Assembly: GCF_932526225.1 (NCBI RefSeq)
Contig: NC_064039.1
Coordinates: forward strand, 13,970,139 to 14,034,138
DNA length: 64,000 nt
Source: Nematostella vectensis
Lineage: Eukaryota; Cnidaria; Anthozoa; Actiniaria; Edwardsiidae
Direction: 5' to 3'
Shown here: piece after piece, positions 56,501 to 64,000 of the stretch
Layout: every line of letters starts with the position of its first letter
Position numbering within the stretch: position 1 is the first letter of the stretch
Translations under genes and position numbers: made by a program
Notes under the pieces: generated by a model
What the model was told of the DNA's origin: nothing
Databases searched by the model: none
What the model saw: the letters and a program-made list of their open reading frames with translations, nothing else

Positions 56501-57587
56501 TCGTCGTTTGAGACTAGATAAAATTACACTAAACAAACTGCTTGCGTGTGTTGAGGAAACTCTGTTGAAGACGATGCATTATTTTCTAGTTTGGTCATCT
56601 TACGTTGCTATTCAAGACCCTTTCTCTCTACAGCTCTGCAGCCACGATATTATGAGATAAATAGGGGTTATTTGCCGGCTGGGAGGTCCGTATCGTGAAA
56701 TACCGTGACCGAGGTTTTGAAAATACTGATTGAGGCCGAAGAACTCGCAGACAGGGTCACCCCACCTTACCTCCCTGGGGATTTTGCTTACCTGGCGGGT
56801 TCCGGTTCACCATGACCTCGCAAAACTCAAGACGGCTATTCGCCCCAACTTATCCCTTCCTCTTTCCCTAGGGATCGTTCATACCTGATGGGTTCAAGTT
56901 GATCATCACTTCACATATCTCAAGTCTGTTATTCCCTCCTGGGATATAGAGTATGACATAGCGACCTCGCAGACCCGGCCTGCAGTAGATGGGCTTGCTG
57001 ATAGGTCCCGTTTTTATCTTACTTCCACACATGGGGTTCTCTATTCCGTTATTCACCAGGCTGTCCCCTATTTATAAAAAAATGGTCGTTAGAGTATATC
57101 ATGTTTTGTATCGTTAGTTAGGAGGAACCATTTGGACGCATCAGGTAGGAAAAAACCTTATAAGAGGGGGGGTCTAAAATTTGATAGAGTTTTGTCAATC
57201 TGGCTTGGTGGTTTCCCATTTAAAGTCAGCCCTTCCTGCTAAAGACCTTATTCTTAACCCACTTTTGTAGTATAACTATATTTATCTAGATGTTTGAACA
57301 AATTTCATTCTCACCCACTCTGACTTCCAGTCCTGCCAGTCGCTCAGTACAGCAGTCCGTCCTTGATATGATAAACACTTCATCAACCACGTGGGTACGT
57401 CCGAGGTCCACCCGCCACCATCCCCCGTGAGAAGGATCTGGAGAGCTCGCAAAGCACTTGATGGCCGTCCCATTAAGGAAAACAGAGCTACTGACACCGT
57501 CAACGGCAAGACTAGATAATGATTCAGTAGTATCCCATACAAGATACTGATTCAATGAAGTTGTGGGCTGACGCAGGGCTAGATTTC
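50262..57587 (-). CDS. Copy 3: F-type lectin x2 / Ig / D8C / PAN protein, 5' exons not found
   Basis: Minus-strand exons: 57587-57315 (A), 57067-56885 (B), 55795-55556 (C), 54707-54522 (D, first donor), 53611-53342 (E), 52994-52849 (F), 51031-50800 (G), 50554-50262 (H). Sizes match copy 2 (273/261, 183, 240, 186, 270, 146, 232, 293) and phases are consistent; 1823 nt of coding sequence is open. Lectin 1 has SRTDCCTERL, so R-x-D-x4-R is kept. Lectin 2 has RLGDQDR in place of R-x-D. Exon A carries a four-codon insertion relative to the other copies. The donor of exon D is followed by about 21 tandem donor repeats, and intron F-G contains a 72-bp minisatellite. No signal-peptide exons are recognisable up to the start of copy 4, so it may be 5'-truncated or use diverged exons. 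Confidence 0.75.
50800..52994 (-). CDS. Copy 3 exons F and G: D8C domain
   Basis: Exon F 52994-52849 and exon G 51031-50800 flank an intron filled by the 72-bp minisatellite. Coding content is intact: CRDHQTKNHPT, WRRYEAGSAPMQ, CVPTHRCNT, RTVCFHWDGDCCRY, RRCHGFYVYRL, ARYC. Confidence 0.78.
51490..52595. repeat. 72-bp minisatellite in intron F-G of copy 3, about 15 units
   Basis: Unit: AACAAGCGTACTAAGGTTCT, AGATAACACACAGACTAGGC, ACACTAGTGGCGTGGGTAAC, ATGAACAACGGT. As 72 is divisible by 3, both strands stay open for over 340 codons. No start context or domain supports coding. Confidence 0.85.
53342..53611 (-). CDS. Copy 3 exon E: Ig domain
   Basis: A 270-nt phase 1-1 exon, near-identical to copy 2: FTCPEAFGYPVPDVAWVLNG and LTLECIVSNKHG. 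Confidence 0.8.
53815..54540 (-). repeat. 35-bp array carrying the exon D splice donor, about 21 units, copy 3
   Basis: Gene-strand unit: GTCTACTCCGAGAGCAAAG|GTGCGTACGCAAAGGT. The first unit overlaps the true end of exon D (VYSESK, then GTGCGT). Every unit has the same AGCAAAG/GTGCGT donor plus a second weaker CAAAG/GTGTCT. The array is open in all three minus frames because 35 is not a multiple of 3, so read-through peptides have a 35-residue period. Confidence 0.85.
54522..55795 (-). CDS. Copy 3 exons C and D: F-type lectin domain 2
   Basis: Exon C 55795-55556 (240 nt) follows a good pyrimidine tract ending TCTAATTCTAG. It reads NLALSKSTAQSTTDHS, RAVDGNSDG, WWRVDLGTTQPVSEVF, RLGDQDRL. This is the single-copy ancestor-like form of the copy 1 array. 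Upstream, at about 55829-55920, lies a degenerate extra exon C start with an in-frame stop. Exon D 54707-54522 encodes SIYCKPRRSGRHVNVHLV and LCEVEVYSESK. Confidence 0.78.
56123..56320. repeat. Same 72-bp minisatellite, inverted, in intron B-C of copy 3
   Basis: Two to three units in opposite orientation (GTTACCCACGCCACTAGTGT, GCCTAGTCTGTGTGTTATCT). It sits in another intron of the same gene. Confidence 0.75.
56885..57587 (-). CDS. Copy 3 exons A and B: F-type lectin domain 1
   Basis: Exons 57587-57315 (after TTTAAG, to GTGAGA) and 57067-56885. They encode NLALRQPTTSLN, LAVDG, SHGGWWRVDLGRTHVVDEVF, SRTDCCTERL, then PIYCRPGLRGRYVILYIPG and LEICEVM. A partial second copy of the exon B 3' end lies downstream in the intron at about 56791-56850. 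Confidence 0.78.
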
Positions 57588-57647
57588 CTTAAAGATATCG
57601 GAAAGGTGATATCGGAAAGGCGATATCGTGATAAGCTCAAAAAACTA

Positions 57648-58055
57648 CATCCTCGGAAACCCAGGGGTATTTTGCTCTAACGTTTCACTTGCGAGAAAAA
57701 TAACCCCTGGGGAACAGTAAGGAACGAACTTGGCAAAAAAACCGTCGCGACAGACGACGGCGCCTGGGTCTTTTTGAAGGCAATTCCTGTGGAAAATCTT
57801 ACGCGTTTAGATATAGTTACCGTTTCGCCAGCTCGGTCTTTTGTAATTTACGAAAAGAAAAATGGGTTAGCCTTCTCTACTCGAAAAAGGAAATCGTGAA
57901 TTATTGTCGCGTTTGCGGGAGGTCAGAAGGTCGACCAATCACAGATCACCATAGGCCTAGATTTTTTTGCCAAGTTCGTTCCTTACTGTTCCCCAGGGGT
58001 TATTTTTCTCGCGAGTGAAACGTTAGAGCAAAATACCCCTGGGTTTCCGAGGATG
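57648..58055. mobile_element. 408-bp Mutator-type MITE with about 93-bp TIRs and 9-bp TSD
   Basis: Ends CATCCTCGGAAACCCAGGGG and CCCCTGGGTTTCCGAGGATG; inverted similarity runs about 93 bp. Flanks are AAAAAACTA at 57639-57647 and 58056-58064, a perfect 9-bp duplication. Shares the CATCCTCG start with 2404-2484. Confidence 0.78.
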
Positions 58056-59288
58056 AAAAAACTAGCACAGGGAAGTAGCCAGTATTTTTAAAAGGAGGGG
58101 GGGGGGGGGGGGGGCAAAAGGCTGTTTTAAGGGTGTTGGGACATTTCTCTGAAGGCCGTTGCTAGGAAAACTTCAAGACGTTATAAATCAGCCAAACATT
58201 TGTGAAATGGAATAAATTTAGGCATGGCATCATTGTTTATGAATCTCTAAATTTTGATGACGTCATCACATGACGTCACAACAGAAAAATTATATAATCT
58301 TAGCTGTTGAAGTATCGGCAATTATAAATGTAGCTTTATAACATGATTGAGGAGGGTCCCTACAAAGTTACGTATGCGTTTTCGATTCTTCCAAATTATA
58401 AAATTTTCGCATAATTTTAATGTTTATTTTTCCATTCCTATCTAAATAATCTCTTTAATTTTTGAAATATCGGAAAATCGATACGTAGTTCTGTAGACGG
58501 CAACTAGGTGAATATTTTTTGCCTAAAAAAATCGCGATCAGTCCACTCTTCTCAAAGATTATAGTTGGAAATAGTGGAAACGCAAACCGGAAGTAGAATT
58601 ATCTACGCATGCGCAACTGAGTATTGCGATAAAGCTTGGTTACAAATGCGAATGTTGTAAAAGAATTTTGTTATTTAAATATTGACTATTCTCTCGCTTT
58701 AAACAGTGAAATATGCATTGAAACAACTTTTTTCTTGCTCAAATCAGCACTTCAAGTCGCTAAGTAGGTGCTTTAGCTAGGTGATAAATCATGCTCGCCT
58801 ATTTTTATTTTACACTATTTGCTGTTTTATTACATTTCTCTCGCCAGTTTCGGCGTTTGTTTTCGAAGCTAGAAATGTCGCGCGCGCGTAAATTGTTTTC
58901 CCGCCAAAAAGTGTGAAGTTCCCGGATAATCGCGCGTGCGCCTAACAACCGAATTACCACCCTTAAGACATTTTTTCTTTGGTATCTTTAATAATGTCTC
59001 ATACATTTACTCTATGAAAAAAAATGAAAAAAAATGTCAAATGCCCCATACCTGCCCGTCCCCCTCCCTCCGGCTTTACATTGATATATGCATTATACCC
59101 TGCTAGCAGAGCTTTTTCCTGTTTGTTTCTATCAGTTCACTTATCCCCCCCCCTTCCCGACCCACTCGTAGGAATCTCTAGGTTTTAGAGATTTCGGGAA
59201 ATTTCGGTATGTACTTTATTGTAAGTCATATGCTTATACTGTTATCCTATTATCTTGAATACCACTCATTGTAACACTGTTTATCCTA

Positions 59289-59401
59289 TAGCCCGAGTGT
59301 CAGGCCCTTTTGTCGTCCCCTATGAAGTATATACCGGGAAGCGAAGTTTTATTTTTTTCTCTCCGACTTTTGAAAAATAAAATCGCCTGATACTCGGGCT
59401 A
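59289..59401. mobile_element. 113-bp MITE with 9-bp TSD
   Basis: Ends TAGCCCGAGTGTCAGGC and GCCTGATACTCGGGCTA (one mismatch), flanked by TTTATCCTA at 59280-59288 and 59402-59410. 9-bp duplication indicates a Mutator-type source. Confidence 0.75.
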
Positions 59402-59591
59402 TTTATCCTATCGTTTTCATTAAATAAGTTATTGATAAACCGAGAAGTTTCTTCAAGTACCTGTGTTGGCTGATTTTGTGTTTGTTTATTATCATAATCT
59501 GATATTATCAGCTTTTGCAAATGAAACACAATGAGTTTGTTAGCCTACCTGTAGGCTTTGATAGTTTTTCCGGCACGAAAACCCCGAAAAC

Positions 59592-59726
59592 ACGGAGTTC
59601 GCATACCTCGGCGTCCGCCATCTTGGATAATGCGCTCTGCAGGGGGAGGGGGCCCGCACATTTTTCTTCCACCTCCCCTTGCGGAGCGCAATATCCAAGA
59701 TGGCGGCTAGGCTATGCGAACTCCGT
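59592..59726. mobile_element. 135-bp hairpin MITE
   Basis: Arms ACGGAGTTCGCATA..CCGCCATCTTGGAT and ATCCAAGATGGCGG..TATGCGAACTCCGT of about 34 bp with a few mismatches. Target duplication not resolved. Confidence 0.5.
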
Positions 59727-60216
59727 TTCTTTCTCGCTTTGATGATAAGATCGGAAAGAAAAGTTGAAAATGTTTTTAAATAAGCACCTTTTCTTACTTT
59801 TTCAAGCGTGTCTGCCTTTTTCTTTTTGTGTTTGTGTGTAATGTGTATACACTCTTTTATATAAGAATGTCTAATTTTCAGTTGATGCTGTGCCGTTTCA
59901 ATTTATGGGACATTTTAAGGCTGAATATGTTCTTAACAATGTTTTTAAATTTTAGTGTATAAAAGAATATAATATAGAATAAATTATTAGGAAGAGAATT
60001 TCACTAATGATCAATAGCGATAATTGCTGCGACGTAGGAGCAGCATACTAATCTTGACATCGCTTTTTAAAACTCTCTTTCCTTTCCATTCACGAGAATC
60101 CGCGGCAGAATACATGCGGGTGTTTGGTTCGAATTTGGTTTGAGATCTTGTTCCGCAGCCTCACTTTGAAAATTGAGGCAGCGAGAGACTAGGACTAAAT
60201 TTCAGTTTGACAGATT

Positions 60217-60567
60217 TTGACAGACGAACAATCGAACATTGTGCCATGTTTTGACATGGGACTCGTGATCTCTCGTACGGTGTTCGTGGTCAATAAATCA
60301 ACAAGAGGAGTGCACAAGCAAATTTTTAGAGCACATTTCGGTAAGTTTGGAAAAATGTTCACTCGTCATTTATTTGGGACGAGTTACCACAGCTTTCAAA
60401 GAGTGTTGAAGGAGAATTTAATAACAGTTTCAGACCGATTTTGCCGACTTATGAGCCGGGTCGGAAGCGTACCATTTGTACCAGTACACGTGCCATGGTC
60501 GCGTCTCCCGCAGTCGATGGAGATCTCGGCAAAATTGGGCACTAAACAAGAAAAAGGAGCATCCTAA
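60217..60567 (+). CDS. Unrecognised open frame
   Basis: 116 codons beginning MTDEQSNIVPCFDMGLVISR, with no domain recognised. A possible donor (CACATTTCG/GTAAGTTTGG) occurs inside. It lies in a segment (about 60026-61522) that interrupts a dispersed repeat continuous at 47930-47995, so it may be mobile-element sequence or chance. Confidence 0.2.
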   Translation: MTDEQSNIVPCFDMGLVISRTVFVVNKSTRGVHKQIFRAHFGKFGKMFTRHLFGTSYHSFQRVLKENLITVSDRFCRLMSRVGSVPFVPVHVPWSRLPQSMEISAKLGTKQEKGAS

Positions 60568-61543
60568 CTCAATGCCTAAATGCTCTAGCTCACTTGGCTA
60601 TGGACTGTACGGCGTTTGGGAAAACTTATCAGTTTAAAACAATGACCCAATGCCTTCTAGTAATTGCTGAAGAGCATGCAACAAGTTTTAGCAAACCCAA
60701 GTGATGCTAAAAGGTGAAAAACACCTTGACAGAAAAGCTAATACTGTAAAACAATCAAAACAGATGATAATATTGTTGTGTTGTTTTAAAAACTGACCAA
60801 ATAGGTCGGGGAGGAAATGGATAAGCAAAAAAAAAAAAATCCCTGCCAATCATGACTCCCGATGAAAAAAATAAAGACTAATATATTGCCAAACCCTCTA
60901 ACAATTAGCCTACCTTACGTTTATTGATATTTTTCGCGAAGAAAAGCTCAGCGCGATACGATAAGCTGCCTCTAGCTTTGTGTTTGTTTCAAAATGACAG
61001 AAACAAGAGGTAGTAGCAGGGGTAAGACCACAAACGCAAGGAATTTAACAATCCCAAATAAAATTTAAGATTGAACCAGCTATTCAAATCTCGAAAACAA
61101 AAAAAAAACGCCTAAAGGTAAACTTCTCTTGCTACTTTCTAAAATTTCAAGCTTAGCTGCAATCAGCGACAAAACTGTTGAAAATTATAGCGCTTCAAAT
61201 GCAGTTTTTATATGGAAATCTAAATTACGTAGCATATTGACTTTGATATCTTCCCCTCCCCATCCCAACCCACTCTCCCCCAAATCAATGTTGGATTATT
61301 TTACTGACAATCCTAGACAGCAACTTTGAATGGGGGGAAGGGGGATGTGAGTAATAAAAAGTTCCCATATCGTAAATTATTTCAGTAAGACTACTTTTTA
61401 GATGTCATTTTCAACAGGTTTTGTCGCTGATTGTGGCTGCATGTACACCATGTAGCGTTGGAACAACACTGAAGCAACTGTATATCACTGTCGCAGCATT
61501 TCCTTTCTATTAGAAACTTCTAGTAAGGTTGTTACTATGTGCA

Positions 61544-61875
61544 TAACCTGAGTATCAGGCCCTCCTATGTTTCTATCGCGCCGGCGAGAAACAAGTCAAG
61601 GGCCTGATACAAGTACTGTTCAAATCGCATGTTCTCATGCCGGATTCCGGCATGGCTCCTTATTGGTCAAAAGAAAAAAGGGCACTCGAATGGGACGCGC
61701 TGATTCGTTCAGCTATATAGTATAGTACCCTAACCCGTCGACTGCTCTCTCAGAGTAATGGCGGACTTTTGACCTTGCGTTAGCAGAATCAGAGAAATCG
61801 TTTTCTATAACATTTTAAAAACATATTTTCCTCTCCTCATTTTCTTTGGAAAAATTCCGCCTGATACTCAGGTTA
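61544..61875. mobile_element. 332-bp MITE related to 59289-59401
   Basis: Perfect 17-bp inverted ends TAACCTGAGTATCAGGC / GCCTGATACTCAGGTTA. An inner palindrome CATGCCGGATTCCGGCATG is present. I find no clear target duplication. It ends 87 bp from the breakpoint of copy 4. Confidence 0.6.
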
Positions 61876-61962
61876 GATGTTCAAATGTTTTGCCCAGGCC
61901 GGCTATTGCGTGTTTTTATTTCTCATTGGTATAGTTTTTCGAAGCAAAGATCTACTAGTTAT

Positions 61963-64000
61963 ATCAAGATGCTTTCATCGTATAGTGTCTTAAGTGCTGA
62001 AACAAGAGAGGAAAAAACAAGACATTTAAAAAGATTCTGACTTTGATAGCAGGGCCGTAACAGGCCTTGAAATATTGGAGGGGCACAATACAGAAACATT
62101 AAGAAAATATTGGGGGGCACAGCCACGCCCCTACGGGTCATTTACTTATATTTTAAATTTTTTTTTTTTTTGGGGGGGGGGCACGTGCCCCCAGTGCCCC
62201 ACCCCCTGCTACGGCCCTGGATAGTAAATCAATCGATGACATGAGTACCTGCAGTGCAGTATCTTGCCTCCACAGCAAACTTCAGCGCTTTAAGTCTGTA
62301 CACGTAGAATCCATGGCAACGGCGGACAAAGATTTGCGTCTGAAAACGGCAGCAATCGCCGTCCCAGTGAAAACACACTGTCCGCTGAACCACGCCATCG
62401 CGGGCGCTGGGATGAGGTTCCGTCATCCATCCGGTGGCCTTGGTGTTGCAGCGATGGGTAGGTACGCACGACTCGGCGAGCTAATGGTGGGATTGAAGAA
62501 ATATTAACTGCTTTTCTCTTAATATAAGAATAAAGTACACAGGGTCGTAGCTAGGAGATACGCAGGGGGCACGAACTTAACCCTCTGCACCTCGACCGCG
62601 AAAACGTATGTAGAATACGAATATTTAGAAAAAAAAACTCGCAGGCTTGTAACTAGGGAGGGCACAGGGACTGTTACAGGCTCGTTGCTAGAGAGGGGGG
62701 GGGATAGGGGTGCAGGATGGCACGAGCACACGACCCTCTCCTTGACCGCAGAAACATGGATATCAAAATCAGCGTTTTGGTTGTACACGTCATAAATTTA
62801 CCTAAAGTACCTCCCTTCTGCAACCATGGCAAGTCATGGCTTTATATGGAACGATTTCTTTCTACGCGGGTTGTTAAAGACGAGGGAGATTTTGTTAACT
62901 ACACAGCTGGCGTGTTGAATTTGCAGAAAAAAAATTATGCTCGTTTATTATGTAACGAGTCTCTGTATGGGGAGCTATTTTAAATGCATCTGTTGTACTG
63001 ATGTTCCAGCCATTGGTACCCCCCCCCCCCCTCCATATTGTTCTTTGAATAAGGAACTTTCAAAAACTTTCTAAATGATGCTTTTATCGCCCTTGTCGCA
63101 GCTATATTTTTTGCAAAAGGAGCCATTTTCATTGTACCACCGCTGCAACTAAATCGAGAGTTGTAATCTAAAAAATGCCCGTGCAGTCTTAGCTTAAGAT
63201 TTGCAAAACCTGAGAGGTACCATTTGGGGAAATAGTTAAAAAACATATATCATTTTTTAAATTGTACCTGCATGGGTGCTGACCCCGCTTCGTATCGCCG
63301 CCATACCGTCTCATTGATATCACCGTCGTTGCTATAGCTCCCTGTGACTTTATATGTGACAGCTCGTGTGGGATGATTTTTGGTCTGGTGATCTCGACAC
63401 ATCTTGAGGTGACCTGTATTGTAGGGAAAAATATAAACCAGAGAATAGGTCAAGTGGTTTTTACAGGCGTTGCCAGGAACGAGTGGATTATATAGAGCAA
63501 CGTTGTCTTGTGAAGTCTGCTCAAGATTTGAATAAATCACACATTTTGCAACGGCTAAATAGAACGCATGTGACATGCCAGGCCTTTTTTATTTATCTAT
63601 TCCTTCTCTCATATATTTTTTTTTATTTATTTATTTTTTGTTTGTTTATTTAGGTATTCATTTATTTATTCGTTCATTTATTTAGGCATTGATTTATGTA
63701 TTTGTTTACAGGTAAGCAATGGCTCTCTCAGCCAATCAGCGACGTGAACATTGTTTATTTTTTAACGTGAATTCATGGGAAATGACAGTCAACACTTACT
63801 AAGATGCTTAACAGGAAACTGGTAGAAGTCAGAGCCGTGTTTGTTGGACACGATGCACTCCAATGTCAAGTCCCCATACGCCACCCCCTCCAAGGCTGGT
63901 GTCCGAAAATGACGACTAGAACCGTTTTGGTAAACTTTGCCATTTAGTACCCAGGCTACATCTGGCACAGGGTACCCAAACGCCTCAGGGCATGTAAAGT
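61963..64000 (-). pseudogene. Copy 4: partial lectin/Ig/D8C/PAN paralog, truncated in the PAN exon
   Basis: Visible minus-strand exons: E (Ig) from the window edge to 63800, F 63413-63268, G 62480-62249 and the first 34 nt of H (61996-61963). Exons E to G are open, with WRRYEAGSAPMQ, RTVCFHWDGDCCRF and FYVYRL. Homology to exon H stops after YDESIL at about 61963, where unrelated sequence with an immediate stop begins, so the PAN domain is lost. Introns are closest to copy 1 (shared GCAACGGCTAAATAGAACGC block and shared F-G intron), but the 3.9-kb TTAA insertion of copy 1 is absent. The part beyond 64000 is unseen, so this could still be transcribed with a new 3' end. Confidence 0.7.

Overview
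This is eukaryotic DNA, most likely from a cnidarian and probably a sea anemone of the Nematostella type. That is an inference from small symmetrical-phase introns, moderate AT richness, many MITEs and minisatellites, and a protein architecture (F-type lectin, Ig, D8C, PAN) that fits cnidarian secreted proteins. There are no operons, and almost every long open frame is a minisatellite read-through.

The core is a cluster of four paralogous multi-exon genes for a secreted modular protein: signal peptide - F-type lectin (fucolectin/FTP) 1 - F-type lectin 2 - Ig - D8C (uromodulin/OIT3-type) - PAN/apple. Copy 1 is on the minus strand (28674 to 4952, 10 exons, about 1127 aa). Copy 2 is on the plus strand (35123 to 43554, 10 exons, 627 aa). 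Copy 3 is minus (57587 to 50262, eight 3' exons; its 5' exons are not visible). Copy 4 is minus (64000 to 61963), cut by the window edge and truncated inside its PAN exon. Copies 1 and 2 are head-to-head with a roughly 5 kb spacer holding CRE-like repeats and a PAN-exon relic. Copies 2 and 3 are tail-to-tail. Copies 3 and 4 are in tandem. Homology extends through introns and flanks, so the region is a set of inverted and direct segmental duplications.

The most striking feature is that different paralogs have grown different minisatellites out of functional gene signals. In copy 1, a 108-bp unit containing the 3' splice acceptor plus the first part of lectin-2 exon C is present 15 times in frame. 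In copy 3, a 35-bp unit containing the 5' splice donor of exon D is present about 21 times. In copy 1, a 25-bp unit that includes the stop codon is repeated about 33 times through the 3' UTR. Short seed versions of the donor and stop-codon arrays are visible in the other copies.

Region by region: 1-4140 holds transposon relics (MITE, Polinton polymerase fragment, non-LTR reverse transcriptase fragment with a nested Mutator-type MITE). 4140-28674 is copy 1, inflated by a 3.9-kb TTAA-flanked long-TIR element (6474-10422), a nested BEN-like gene on the plus strand (19215-21290), a Penelope-like relic (24148-25934) and a 33-bp minisatellite. 28.7-35.1 kb is the divergent spacer. 35.1-43.6 kb is copy 2. 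43.6-50.2 kb is the convergent spacer with 52-bp and 140-bp repeats. 50.2-57.6 kb is copy 3. 57.6-61.9 kb holds Mutator-type MITEs and unrecognised DNA. 61.9-64 kb is copy 4.
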